Source: an uncultured Eubacterium sp. | GTDB taxonomy: Bacteria > Bacillota > Clostridia > Oscillospirales > Acutalibacteraceae | DNA: 64,000 nucleotides | NCBI RefSeq assembly: GCF_934525195.1 | Contig: NZ_CAKSZA010000006.1 | Span: forward strand, 80,596-144,595 | Direction of reading: 5' to 3' | Shown here: piece by piece, positions 15,647 through 24,261 of the stretch | How positions within the stretch are numbered: position 1 is the first letter of the stretch | Layout: every line of letters begins with the position of its first letter | Notes under the pieces: model-generated | Databases searched by the model: none | What the model was told of the DNA's origin: nothing | Seen by the model: the letters and a program-made list of their open reading frames with translations, nothing else | Made by a program: the position numbers and the translations under genes

Positions 15647-16439
15647 TTATAACGAAATACTTGAAAATATGAAAACAACTTATTTTGAACAGTCGGGTGA
15701 GGTTCTTGATATGAACAGCGAAACGGGTTTGCGATTTAAGGCTATAGCAACCGAGTTGTTCAATTTGTATGTTGCAGGTGAATATTTGTTGAAACAATCT
15801 GCTTGGATGACGGCAACGGGAGAATATCTTGACCGAATTGCCACCGAATGTTCTGTTGAGCGAAAAAAAGCAAGCAGAGCGGTGGGTGAAATTACGTTTT
15901 TAATTGACGAGGTCAGGGACAGCGACACGATTATTCCGATAGGTGTTATCTGTTCAAAAAAAGGATATAAGTATATTCAGTACAAAACCGTTGAGCAGGG
16001 AATTATCAGTGCGGGTGAAAGAGCGGTATCGGTTAAGGCGGAGGCTTTGTTTTGCGGAGAGGAATATAATGCTTCGTATGGCGAAGTGTCTGTTATGGTA
16101 AATCCACCGAGCGGAATTGCGTTGGTTGAAAATCGAGTCAGTTTTATAGGCGGTTGCGATGATGAGGACGACGAGGCGTTGCGTTTGAGGATTAAGGAAG
16201 CTCTAAAGTATCCGGCAAACGGAGTGAATGTTGAGTTTTTGAAAGGCAGAATTATGATCTTTGACGAGGTGATTGGCTGTGACATCATAAGAGAGAACGG
16301 CAAGCTTGTTTGTGCTTTGAAAACCAGAGATAAGACGATTTCCACCGATTTGGAAAGCAGGGTCAGAAATGTGCTGTCGCTTTTCACGCTGCTTAATTTT
16401 GATTTTGAAGTGAGGAATGTTGATGAAAACGGTGCTTGA
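15639..16439 (+). CDS. Baseplate protein J (gp47/XkdT-like)
   Basis: A 266-residue baseplate J-type protein. Hallmarks include A-T-G-E-Y-L-D-R-I-A-T-E-C-S-V-E-R near residue 60, the beta domain around I-P-I-G-V-I-C-S-K-K-G-Y-K-Y, and D-D-E-D-D-E-A-L-R-L-R-I-K-E-A-L-K-Y-P-A-N-G with the following helix. The start is TTG overlapping the stop of the gp25-like gene; no strong separate ribosome binding site is seen, so re-initiation is likely. It is shorter than XkdT (about 350), hinting at a reduced baseplate. Confidence 0.85.
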   Translation: MISYNEILENMKTTYFEQSGEVLDMNSETGLRFKAIATELFNLYVAGEYLLKQSAWMTATGEYLDRIATECSVERKKASRAVGEITFLIDEVRDSDTIIPIGVICSKKGYKYIQYKTVEQGIISAGERAVSVKAEALFCGEEYNASYGEVSVMVNPPSGIALVENRVSFIGGCDDEDDEALRLRIKEALKYPANGVNVEFLKGRIMIFDEVIGCDIIRENGKLVCALKTRDKTISTDLESRVRNVLSLFTLLNFDFEVRNVDENGA

Positions 16440-16836
16440 CCGATTGAGAACTTTGTATTCAACGGCAAAAATTGACACGGCGGACGCTTTGGTTTCGGCT
16501 GAAATTGTAGCGGTTGCAAGGCAGATTGAAAAGCTGTCGGAGTTTTTGCACAAGATGACGGGTGCAACGGCGGTGAATGTTTTTGATGTTCCCGACAGCG
16601 AAAATATTGCAAAGGCTTTTGACGGTATTGAATACAGATTTGACGGCAGAAAAATTTATATTTCAAAATATAATATTGATACGGTCGGTAAAATTTTTAA
16701 CGGTTGGTTTGGACTTGCGTTTGATTTTTTTCTTGACGGCAATGGTAAATCGTGGAATTTTATCGACAAAGAGGGGCTTGCTTGGAATGATATTGAAAGG
16801 CGAGACCTCAGATGGACAATGACAGAAAGCAGGTGA
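16423..16836 (+). CDS. Probable tail protein I / XkdU-like (DUF2313)
   Basis: A 137-residue protein overlapping the J gene, in the usual gpI/XkdU place. The N-terminal L-D-R-L-R-T-L-Y-S-T-A-K and helices fit the DUF2313 family, which joins wedge and fibre, but the protein is shorter than most (about 180-200). The ATG at 16423 is preferred over 16417 because GTGAGGA abuts the latter. Family match is moderate. Confidence 0.6.
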   Translation: MKTVLDRLRTLYSTAKIDTADALVSAEIVAVARQIEKLSEFLHKMTGATAVNVFDVPDSENIAKAFDGIEYRFDGRKIYISKYNIDTVGKIFNGWFGLAFDFFLDGNGKSWNFIDKEGLAWNDIERRDLRWTMTESR

Positions 16837-16840
16837 ATTT

Positions 16841-17314
16841 ATGGGCAGTACAAACAAAACGGACGACCTTGAATTGAATCAATGGATTGGCTCTGATGTG
16901 CCAAAAATGGAGGATTTTAACAGGGACAACAAGATTATTGACAAAACGTTGGGCGAGCATATTTGGAATATTTCAAAGCACGTTACTGCGGAACAGAAAA
17001 AGGCGTGGAGTAATCCGATTGGGTTTGCATCATATCTTGGAAGCGGCAGCGACAACAGGAGGATAAAGCTTAATATGGGCTTTGAACCGACTGTGTGTCT
17101 TGTGTTTTCGATAGATAACACGGTGAACTTGTCGGACTTCGGAAACAATGTGAACTATAATTATTTTGGTATTGCATCGCTTAACGGCTGTTCTTACGGT
17201 TTAAAACTTGACGGAGACGCTCTTGAGGTGAAAAACGGAGTTATAACGGCAAGCTTTGAAATGACCAATTTTAATCAGGTCAACAAAAGTTATCTTGTTA
17301 TAGGCTTTAGATAA
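16841..17314 (+). CDS. Short tail fibre / tail-tip adhesin-like protein
   Basis: A 157-residue protein. The N-terminus N-K-T-D-D-L-E-L-N-Q-W-I-G-S-D, then V-P-K-M-E-D-F-N-R-D-N, is the classic baseplate-attachment piece of clostridial phage fibres. The remainder is a beta-rich small head, with no collagen-like or long repeated shaft, so this is a minimal fibre. It closes the structural operon and is followed by a terminator at 17325. Confidence 0.75.
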   Translation: MGSTNKTDDLELNQWIGSDVPKMEDFNRDNKIIDKTLGEHIWNISKHVTAEQKKAWSNPIGFASYLGSGSDNRRIKLNMGFEPTVCLVFSIDNTVNLSDFGNNVNYNYFGIASLNGCSYGLKLDGDALEVKNGVITASFEMTNFNQVNKSYLVIGFR

Positions 17315-17324
17315 TACAAAACGG

Positions 17325-17366
17325 ATAAGGATGAAAGAGTTTATAAACTCTTTCGTCCTTATATTT
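17325..17366 (+). terminator. Terminator of the phage structural cluster
   Basis: ATAAGGATGAAAGAGTT pairs with AACTCTTTCGTCCTTAT (one mismatch) around a 2-3 nt loop, followed by ATTTATGTT. The position right after the fibre gene marks the end of the structural operon. Confidence 0.75.
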
Positions 17367-17435
17367 ATGTTGCATAAAAAACATTTTAATGGTAAAATAT
17401 ATGTGGCTATTTTGAATATTACGGAGGTAATTTGT

Positions 17436-18785
17436 ATGAAAGAAGAAAACAGGAAATATGCCCGAGAAGCAATGAGTATTGTTGAACACGCGGCTCACAA
17501 AATCGGTTCTCGCTTGCCGGGCACTGACGGCGAAATCAAACTTCACGAATATATGGGCGAAAAACTCCGCGAAATCGGAATTGAACCTAAAACAGAAGAA
17601 TTTGCCGTTTCTCCTCGTTCGTCAATCGGAGGCTTGTCTTATGCAGGTTGGTCGGGTGTGATTTTAAGCATTGGTGCGATTATTGCAAATGCGTGTCATT
17701 TTGACGGCTTGTGGCACCCTCTTGCTTGCCTTGGAATTATAACAATCGTTTGGCTTGTTATGAGTTGCTTTTTCTACAAAACATGGTTTGATATGTTCTT
17801 CCCACAGGAAATCAGCCGTAACACTCTCGGTGTTTTAGAACCTGAGGACGGCAAGTACGACTACACAATTATTCTTTCCGGTCACACGGACACATCTTGG
17901 TGCTGGCGTCACAGCGAGCACGCATATAAGTATAAGGATACAAAGCCGGTTATGGGACTTATTGCTACATATGGTAAGGTTGGCTTTGGTGCAATTTGTT
18001 TCTTTTTCATCGCACTTTTCTCACTCTTTATGTCGATTGCGAATATTTGTGATTTTGCAGGTGCAGATTGGACGGCAAGAATGTTTGCTTCGGCAGGGTT
18101 TGAAAAGTTTATGTTTGCAATGAACTTTATTCCTGTTGTGACGGCTATTGGATCTTTCTTTGTTGTTATGTGGGGTGACCCTAATCCGAGAAATGCATCA
18201 CGTGGCGCTATGGACAATGCAACAGGTATCGGTCTTAGCTATGCTGTAATCAAGTATTTCAAGGAACATCCCGAAAAAATGCCTAAGAATTGCCGTATTG
18301 TTGATGCAAATATCGGCTCGGAAGAAGCAGGTCTTCGCGGTTCAATGCACTTTGCACAGGAACATCGCTTTGATGATATGACAAAGAACGCTTGGAATAT
18401 CAATATCGACTCCGTTGCCGATGAGGATTATTTTGAAGTTGTTGTCAAGGACGATTGGCAGGGTGTCAGATTTGATACGGATATGGAAAAGATGTTCAAG
18501 GACACCTTTAACGAGATGGGTATTCAGTCAAAAACAAACGGCTGTATTCACAATCCGGTTGGTGGTTGCGACTCAACTCCTATGACAAGAGCGGGTATCA
18601 AGTCGGTTACATTCGCCGCTCAAAATCCAATGCTTACATATTATTATCACACTTGGAGAGATATGCCTGAGCGCTTCTCCGAGGACACAGTCGGTCAGGG
18701 CTTTGATGTTGTTCTTTCTGTTATCGACAAAATCGCAAAGTTCCAAGAAACAAACGGCTACAACGGCCCACAAAAGAAAGCATAA
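17436..18785 (+). CDS. M28-family zinc peptidase with membrane segments
   Basis: A 449-residue protein. The M28 core is complete: G-H-T-D with the first metal His/Asp, G-A-M-D-N-A-T-G with the bridging Asp, G-S-E-E-A-G with the catalytic Glu pair, N-I-D-S with a metal Asp and Y-Y-H-T-W with the last His. Four hydrophobic segments (about residues 70-90, 97-116, 185-207 and 230-250) interrupt the domain, so it is a membrane-bound aminopeptidase-like enzyme. The start at 17436 follows GGAGGTAA; the longer frame would run through the phage terminator. Substrate unknown. Confidence 0.85.
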   Translation: MKEENRKYAREAMSIVEHAAHKIGSRLPGTDGEIKLHEYMGEKLREIGIEPKTEEFAVSPRSSIGGLSYAGWSGVILSIGAIIANACHFDGLWHPLACLGIITIVWLVMSCFFYKTWFDMFFPQEISRNTLGVLEPEDGKYDYTIILSGHTDTSWCWRHSEHAYKYKDTKPVMGLIATYGKVGFGAICFFFIALFSLFMSIANICDFAGADWTARMFASAGFEKFMFAMNFIPVVTAIGSFFVVMWGDPNPRNASRGAMDNATGIGLSYAVIKYFKEHPEKMPKNCRIVDANIGSEEAGLRGSMHFAQEHRFDDMTKNAWNINIDSVADEDYFEVVVKDDWQGVRFDTDMEKMFKDTFNEMGIQSKTNGCIHNPVGGCDSTPMTRAGIKSVTFAAQNPMLTYYYHTWRDMPERFSEDTVGQGFDVVLSVIDKIAKFQETNGYNGPQKKA

Positions 18786-18802
18786 TAATCAATCAAAAAT
18801 AA

Positions 18803-18845
18803 AAACGCCACGGCGGTAGGATTATCTACTGTCGTGGTGTTTTGT
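18803..18845. terminator. Bidirectional terminator between M28 peptidase and GH27 genes
   Basis: ACGCCACGGCGGTAG and CTACTGTCGTGGTGT pair across ATTAT-type loop bases, with A-runs to the left and T-runs to the right. It can end both converging transcripts. Confidence 0.8.
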
Positions 18846-20152
18846 TATTGTAGCTTTATCAACCTTGCACCGTGAGGTTCAACCTCTAATGCAAGTGAAT
18901 TTTTCGCTGTGCCGACTGTTTGATTTTGCCAAATATCGTACACGGTGTACTCCGTGTTTGGCATAAGAATTTGGGTGAGGTCGGCATTTATTTTTTTAGG
19001 TTTTGTGTCGGTGTTAAAAACGGCAAGATATTTGCAATTTTTGCCTTGCGCCGACCAAATTATATAGCCCTTGTTGTTTTTCTCTTTTCTCTCAACGCAC
19101 TGGGAATTTGTCGCCTCTCTGTGCATTTGCATATAGTCGCTGTTGGTGAGGAGCGAAAGAGTGAATTCGTCATTTTCTGGCATGTTTCCGCCGATGAAAA
19201 GCGGACTGCCGAAAATTCCCCAAAGCGACATCAGCGTGTAGTGCTCGGGCTTTGTGAAGTTTGACATTCTGTTTTGCTTGCCGTGGTATGAACAAAGCTT
19301 TGAAATTCTGCCGATAGGGAGCATATCGCAATCGGGATAGTTGCCTGTTTTGCGTACCCCTTGCCATTCTTCGCATTTGTCGAACATAACATAGAGATGT
19401 TCCCACAAATCCCAAAAATCACCTGTCATTCGCCACATATTTGCGTTTTTGCAAAGGTGGTCTGCTTTGTTGCGGAGTGCCGGTCCGGGAGAAAGTGAGA
19501 GCACAATTTCTCTGCCGCAGTTGTCAATAGCTTTGCGGAGCATTTCAATTTCGTAATCGGCAGAATATGGGTTGTCCCACTTTCTGAATTCCGTAACCGC
19601 AATGTCATCGCATTTGATGAAATCAACGCCCCATTTGGCATACATATTGATGATTGAATTGTAGTAATCCTGTGCACCCTCGCAGTTTTTCAAGCCGTAC
19701 ATATCGGTGTTCCACGAGCACACGGAAAAGTGGTGCGCAACATCTCTCGCCGTGTATTTACTACCGAAGATAGGCAGGTTTTGGTGAACCGCCTGTCTTG
19801 GAATACCACGCATAATATGGATGCCGAATTTCAGTCCGAGTGAGTGAATGTAGTCTGCCAACGGCTTGAAACCTTTGCCGTCACTCGCACTCGGAAATCT
19901 GTTTTCGGCAGGCATAAGTCTGCCGTATTCATCGGTGACAAGTTCTGCAAAATTGTGATAGTCGTTGCTGTTTGCGGTCGGTTCATACCATTGAATGTCG
20001 CAAACAATATATTCCCATCCGAATTGCTTGAGGTTCTTTGCCATATAGTCGGCATTTGCACGCAACTGTTCTTCGTTGACCCCTGCGCCGAAGCAGTCCC
20101 AGCTGTTCCAGCCGCACGGAGCAGTCTTTGCCCATTGTTTAAAATTGCTCAT
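18845..20152 (-). CDS. Glycoside hydrolase family 27 alpha-galactosidase
   Basis: A GH27 enzyme of about 435 residues releasing galactose from alpha-galactosides such as raffinose-type sugars or galactomannan. The opening P-C-G-W-N-S-W-D-C-F-G is the family signature. The nucleophile is in F-I-K-C-D-D-I-A at about 160 and the acid/base Asp in M-T-G-D-F-W-D at about 240. A C-terminal beta domain follows. No signal peptide is present, so oligosaccharides must be imported first. The ATG at 20152 is preferred to the GTG at 20158 given the AAAGGTG site. It overlaps the PHP gene and is read with galT. Confidence 0.9.
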   Translation of the reverse strand: MSNFKQWAKTAPCGWNSWDCFGAGVNEEQLRANADYMAKNLKQFGWEYIVCDIQWYEPTANSNDYHNFAELVTDEYGRLMPAENRFPSASDGKGFKPLADYIHSLGLKFGIHIMRGIPRQAVHQNLPIFGSKYTARDVAHHFSVCSWNTDMYGLKNCEGAQDYYNSIINMYAKWGVDFIKCDDIAVTEFRKWDNPYSADYEIEMLRKAIDNCGREIVLSLSPGPALRNKADHLCKNANMWRMTGDFWDLWEHLYVMFDKCEEWQGVRKTGNYPDCDMLPIGRISKLCSYHGKQNRMSNFTKPEHYTLMSLWGIFGSPLFIGGNMPENDEFTLSLLTNSDYMQMHREATNSQCVERKEKNNKGYIIWSAQGKNCKYLAVFNTDTKPKKINADLTQILMPNTEYTVYDIWQNQTVGTAKNSLALEVEPHGARLIKLQ

Positions 20153-20936
20153 ATTCACCTTTGTAATTAACTAATTTTAATTCGTTGAGGTTGATTGGTG
20201 TTATGTTTAAATCTGCAAGGAATTTCGTTGCTTTTTGCAGGTTTTCCTTGTCGGAATAAACATTCGGTTTGTGTGCGTCAAGTCCGATTACAACCTTGTT
20301 GCCGACTTCTGCAATGAGTTTCCACACATCGGGATTCGGATAATTGCGATGCGATGTGAATCCTAAAAAATTGAATTCAAGCGGAATGTCAAGCTCTTTC
20401 AGCGTGGTGACGAAGTTTCTCATTTTTTTGAGATAAACCTCTTTGTCGCCCGTAAAATTGATGAGGTCGGGATGTGCAATGTAGGTAAAACAACCCGTTT
20501 TTGCACCGAGGGTAACCTGCGAAATGTATTTGTCCAAAACGGCAACGGATTCGGTTTCGTGACCCGAATAATGTGCAAACGCTTCAAATTCGTTGTCGGT
20601 GTAGTGTTGACCGAGAATCAAATAATCATATTCAAAGCCCTTAAGGTATTCGATTTCTTTGTCCCAAAGAGCAGGGAAGTATTCAAGCTCAAAGCCGAGT
20701 TTGATGTCTATGACGCTTTTGTATTTCTCTTTCAGCGCCTTTATCGAGTCGGCATAATCCTGCGCTTTGTCAAGCTGAATTCTGTATCCGCTGTGGTGAC
20801 CTTTTGGGAACAAATACGGTGCGTGGTCTGAAAATCCCATAACCTCGTAGCCGTTTTTGATTGCCTCAAGCACATATTCCTCGTCCTTGCCCGTTGCGTG
20901 ACCGCAACGGTAGGTGTGGTTGTGAAAATTATACAT
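20139..20936 (-). CDS. PHP-domain phosphatase (HisJ-like)
   Basis: A 265-residue PHP phosphoesterase. Metal-binding motifs are intact: F-H-N-H-T near the start, G-F-S-D-H-A-P at about 35, E-L-E-Y-F at about 83, Q-H-Y at about 110, I-A-H-P-D at about 155 and G-L-D-A-H-K-P near 219. Relatives are annotated as histidinol-phosphatases, but the location between galT and an alpha-galactosidase points instead to a sugar-phosphate substrate. Its stop overlaps the GH27 start and its start abuts the galT stop, so all three are tightly coupled. Confidence 0.85.
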   Translation of the reverse strand: MYNFHNHTYRCGHATGKDEEYVLEAIKNGYEVMGFSDHAPYLFPKGHHSGYRIQLDKAQDYADSIKALKEKYKSVIDIKLGFELEYFPALWDKEIEYLKGFEYDYLILGQHYTDNEFEAFAHYSGHETESVAVLDKYISQVTLGAKTGCFTYIAHPDLINFTGDKEVYLKKMRNFVTTLKELDIPLEFNFLGFTSHRNYPNPDVWKLIAEVGNKVVIGLDAHKPNVYSDKENLQKATKFLADLNITPINLNELKLVNYKGEYEQF

Positions 20937-22423
20937 TATCTTACGCTTTCAATAAATCTCAAGAAGCCTGCCTTGCCCTCCTCGTCGCGGGAATAAACAC
21001 CGCATTGACCGAGAATTGAGGTGAATACAATGCCGATTTCTTTTTTGAGAATATCATCAATGTTGTCCTCGTTGATGTCGTATTTTTGCATAATCATCTC
21101 TGCCCACTCTTTGTGGGAAGCGATGGTTTCGTTTGCGGAAATGTCCTCGCCGTTCACCATTGCCTTGCCGAGAACAGCCATTTCGTTTTTAAGTCTTGAC
21201 GGCAAAACAGCAAGACCCATAACTTCGATAAGACCGATGTTCTCTTTTTTGATGTGGTGGTATTCAGGATGCGGATGGTAGTATCCGAGAGGACAATCTT
21301 CTGTTGTAATGTTGTTGCGGAGAACAAGGTCAAGTTCAAATTGACCGTTTCTCATTCTCGCAATAGGAGTGATTGTGTTGTGAGGTGTGCCCTCAGTTTC
21401 TGCATAGATGAATGAATCTTTGTCGGTGTAGCCTCTCCAAGCTGTGAGTACCTTGTCTGCAAGTTCAACAAGTCTTGCCTTGTCTGTGCCCTTGATTCTG
21501 ATAACGCTCATCGGCCACTTAACGATACCTGCCTGAATATCCTCAAAACCGCTGAATGTAACCTCTGTTTCAATCGGAGCTTTTGCCATTGCAAATTCGT
21601 AGTTACCGCCCTGGAAGTGCTCGTGTGTGAGGATTGAACCGCCAACGATTGGGAGGTCGGCATTTGAACCTACAAAGTAGTGAGGGAATTTTTCAACAAA
21701 ATCAAGAAGCTTTGTAAATGCAGGCTTGTCGATTTTCATCGGTGTGTGCTCTGCATTGAAAACGATGCAATGCTCGTTGTAATATACATACGGTGAGTAT
21801 TGCATAAAGAAGTTTTCACCGCCGAGGGTCATAGGGATGATACGGTGGTTCTGTCTTGCAGGGTGGTTGATTCTGCCCATATATCCTTCGTTTTCCTTGC
21901 AAAGCAAGCACTTTGGATATGAAGTAGCCTTCATTTTGAGTGCAGCCGCAATAGCCTTTGGGTCTTTTTCAGGTTTTGAAAGATTGATGGTAATATCAAT
22001 GTCGCCGTATTCTGTTTTTGTAATCCACTTGAGGTCGTTTTTGATTCTGTATCTGCGTATGTAGTCGCTGTCCTGACAAAGTTTGTAGTAGTAATCTGTT
22101 GCGGATTTCTTGTCTTTGATGTACAAAAATTGGAATTTGGAAATAACTTCGCTCGGTCTCGGAGTGAGAAGTCCCATAATTTTTGTGTCGAACAAGTCAC
22201 GGTAAACAACGCTGTCCTCGCAAAGTCCGTTTTCAACCGCATAGTCAAGAATTGAAGCCAAAATGTCCTCAAGCTCTGCGTTTTCTGCCTCGCAGTCCTC
22301 AAACGAATCCATATTGAGTGCTTGGCAAACTGTGTTGATTGCCCAGATTTCGTCCCATTTTTCAATCATTTCGTTGTCGATTGCATATTTAACCAATGAT
22401 TTAACCGCTGTGTTTATATTCAT
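20936..22423 (-). CDS. galT: UDP-glucose--hexose-1-phosphate uridylyltransferase
   Basis: A 495-residue GalT of the long Firmicutes type, which swaps UMP between glucose 1-phosphate and galactose 1-phosphate in the Leloir pathway. Visible features are N-E-H-C-I-V-F near residue 225 and the active-site T-H-E-H-F-Q-G-G near 275. The start at 22423 follows AAAGAGGT; an upstream in-frame ATG at 22471 overlaps the promoter and is rejected. First gene of the galT - PHP - GH27 operon, which would free and process galactose. galK and galE are not in the window. Confidence 0.93.
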   Translation of the reverse strand: MNINTAVKSLVKYAIDNEMIEKWDEIWAINTVCQALNMDSFEDCEAENAELEDILASILDYAVENGLCEDSVVYRDLFDTKIMGLLTPRPSEVISKFQFLYIKDKKSATDYYYKLCQDSDYIRRYRIKNDLKWITKTEYGDIDITINLSKPEKDPKAIAAALKMKATSYPKCLLCKENEGYMGRINHPARQNHRIIPMTLGGENFFMQYSPYVYYNEHCIVFNAEHTPMKIDKPAFTKLLDFVEKFPHYFVGSNADLPIVGGSILTHEHFQGGNYEFAMAKAPIETEVTFSGFEDIQAGIVKWPMSVIRIKGTDKARLVELADKVLTAWRGYTDKDSFIYAETEGTPHNTITPIARMRNGQFELDLVLRNNITTEDCPLGYYHPHPEYHHIKKENIGLIEVMGLAVLPSRLKNEMAVLGKAMVNGEDISANETIASHKEWAEMIMQKYDINEDNIDDILKKEIGIVFTSILGQCGVYSRDEEGKAGFLRFIESVR

Positions 22424-22454
22424 AATACGACCTCTTTCATAATTTTTCGCTATT

Positions 22455-22483
22455 ATTATATAGGTTATCAATTGCTATTGCAA
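22455..22483 (-). promoter_or_regulatory. Promoter of the galT operon
   Basis: On the minus strand TTGCAA and TATAAT are 17 bp apart, about 32 bp before the galT start. The -35 overlaps the palindrome ATTGCAAT, which might be an operator. The plus strand of the same gap carries a weaker TTGAAA ... TATAAT for the LOG gene. Confidence 0.65.
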
Positions 22484-22605
22484 TACAAATTATTACTAAA
22501 ATTATATAATTTTTTATTAATTTTTATGTAAAATACTTTACCCTTTTGAAATTTCGTGATATTCTTATCATATAATTCAGTATAGTAAACAAAGGAATGA
22601 TATAT

Positions 22606-23187
22606 ATGAAAATTTGTGTTTTTGGTGCGGCAAGCAAAACCATTGACGAAAAATACATAACACCTGTTGAGGATATGGGCGAATATTTGGCTCGTCACGG
22701 TCACAGCCTTGTGTTCGGTGCAGGCAGTACGGGAGAAATGGGCGCAGCTTCAAGAGGCTTCAAAAAAGGCGGTGGAATTATCCACGGTGTTGTGCCGAGA
22801 TTTTTCAAGGAAAATCTTGATGAATTCGTAAATTGGGATTGCGATGAAATGACTCTTACAGAAACAATGCGTGAGCGCAAGGGAATTATGGAAGATTTGG
22901 CAGATGCTTTCATCATCACTCCCGGCGGTGCAGGCACATTTGAGGAATTCTTTGAAGTACTCACCTTGAAGCAACTCGGCAGACACAGAAAACCGATTGC
23001 GATTTATAACATCGACGGATATTATGACCATATGATTGACGCAATTAATTATTCTATCAAAACGGATTTCATCAAGTCTAATTGCTCACAGCTTTTCAAG
23101 GTGTTTGACGAAACACAGTTTGACGAAATGATTGATTATATCGAAAATGACGATATGGGTAATTTGACGGTTAAAGATTTAAAATAA
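22606..23187 (+). CDS. LOG family protein (TIGR00730)
   Basis: A 193-residue Rossmann protein of the LOG / lysine-decarboxylase-like family with the signature P-G-G-A-G-T-F-E-E-F-F-E (about residues 104-115), and G-A-G-S-T-G-E-M-G near 38. Characterised members cleave nucleoside 5'-monophosphates to base plus ribose 5-phosphate; the bacterial role is a nucleotide salvage or clean-up step. The ATG at 22606 is taken since AAAGGAA touches the ATG at 22597. It precedes the cytidylate-kinase-like gene by 23 nt. Confidence 0.88.
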   Translation: MKICVFGAASKTIDEKYITPVEDMGEYLARHGHSLVFGAGSTGEMGAASRGFKKGGGIIHGVVPRFFKENLDEFVNWDCDEMTLTETMRERKGIMEDLADAFIITPGGAGTFEEFFEVLTLKQLGRHRKPIAIYNIDGYYDHMIDAINYSIKTDFIKSNCSQLFKVFDETQFDEMIDYIENDDMGNLTVKDLK

Positions 23188-23210
23188 TACAGAGCAAGGA
23201 GGAATGTTCT

Positions 23211-23813
23211 ATGAAAAAATATGCAATTTGTATCGGCAGGGAGTTTTGCTCCGGCGGTAGAGAAATCGGCAAGATGCTTGCAAAAAGACTCGGCATAGCC
23301 TATTATGACGAGATTGAACTGCGTGACAGGTCAAGGGATTTGGGTATAGAGGACGGAATTTTTGAAATGTTCGATGAACAGCCGACCCGTTCGTTCCTCT
23401 TTTCCGTTGTAATGGATCCTTATTCAATCGACAGCGCCGTAAATTCGGGCAGAGTACTTGAAGCTCAACGCAAGGTTATTGAATCCGCAACAGATGAAGG
23501 TCCGTGCGTTATCGTTGGCAGAAGAGCAGACAAAATCCTTGACGGCAAAGAGGATGTTGAGGTTGTTTCGGTGTTCATCGGTGCAGATATGGAGGACAGA
23601 ATCGAACGCTTTATGCAGAGCGATGAAGAGGATAAGCCTCGCAATGTCCGCCGTTATATTGAACAAAAGGACAGAGAACGCTCATCGTATTATAATTTCC
23701 TCGGTGACGGAAAATGGGGAAGAGCGGCAAACTACACAATGTGCTTCTCAACCTCAAAAATGGATAAGGAAAAGATTTGTGACATAATCTGCAATTATGT
23801 AAAGGAGCTCTGA
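23211..23813 (+). CDS. Cytidylate kinase-like family protein
   Basis: A 200-residue P-loop protein of the AAA_26 / cytidylate-kinase-like group. The P-loop is of the variant form G-R-E-F-C-S-G-G-R-E-I-G (residues 9-20), lacking the classic G-K-S/T, as is usual in this group. The V-I-V-G-R-R-A-D-K-I-L motif near 101 and the R-x3-Y-I-x2-K-D-R-x2-Y-Y lid follow. Physiological substrate is not established for the family. The next gene starts at its last base, so the pair is translationally coupled. Confidence 0.85.
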   Translation: MKKYAICIGREFCSGGREIGKMLAKRLGIAYYDEIELRDRSRDLGIEDGIFEMFDEQPTRSFLFSVVMDPYSIDSAVNSGRVLEAQRKVIESATDEGPCVIVGRRADKILDGKEDVEVVSVFIGADMEDRIERFMQSDEEDKPRNVRRYIEQKDRERSSYYNFLGDGKWGRAANYTMCFSTSKMDKEKICDIICNYVKEL

Positions 23814-24058
23814 TGGAAAATAATTACAAAATCTCGATTAAAAAGAGGCTGATTATAGCCTTGTGCGTAATGGCGATTATTGTTCTGTTTGTGCCGAGAG
23901 TTGCTGTTTTAAAAGACGGTGGCAGTAAAGAATTTACTGCACTTACATATCGCATAACAAAGGTGCATTCGCTGAACCCTGTTGAATCGGAAAAAGAATT
24001 TGCCACGGGCACAATTATTGAAATTTTCGGCAGAGAAGTTTACAACAATGTAAGTTAA
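23813..24058 (+). CDS. Small protein with one N-terminal membrane helix
   Basis: An 81-residue protein: a basic N-terminus (K-I-S-I-K-K-R), one hydrophobic helix (about residues 13-32) and a short outside domain (F-T-A-L-T-Y-R-I-T-K-V-H, then I-I-E-I-F-G-R-E-V-Y). It resembles small secreted or membrane proteins common in gut Firmicutes, but no function is known. It overlaps the stop of the upstream kinase-like gene and is followed by a good terminator. Confidence 0.75.
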   Translation: MENNYKISIKKRLIIALCVMAIIVLFVPRVAVLKDGGSKEFTALTYRITKVHSLNPVESEKEFATGTIIEIFGREVYNNVS

Positions 24059-24078
24059 TAATATTATTTAACACATTT

Positions 24079-24107
24079 ACCGCAGTGCAAAACTGCGGTA
24101 TTTTTAT
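24079..24107 (+). terminator. Terminator after the LOG/kinase-like operon
   Basis: ACCGCAGT pairs with ACTGCGGT across GCAAA, followed by ATTTTTATG. Confidence 0.9.
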
Positions 24108-24190
24108 GTTTAAAAACCGATTGAAATTTGCTCGAATTGTAAAGATTTTTTATGACAAATGTAAGAATTTAAAAAAGTTGAAAAAAGTTA

Positions 24191-24218
24191 TTGACATATG
24201 TCGATAAAGTGGTATAAT
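24191..24218 (+). promoter_or_regulatory. Promoter with palindromic operator before the DUF134 gene
   Basis: TTGACA (24191) and TATAAT (24213) are separated by 16 bp. The perfect palindrome GACATATGTC (24193-24202) overlaps the -35 box, so a repressor bound there would block RNA polymerase. Autoregulation by the DUF134 protein, or a redox regulator acting on pfl expression, are both possible. Confidence 0.75.
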
Positions 24219-24261
24219 GCCATTGAAGCAAAAACGGCATAGTCGTTACGGAGGTGTTTTT

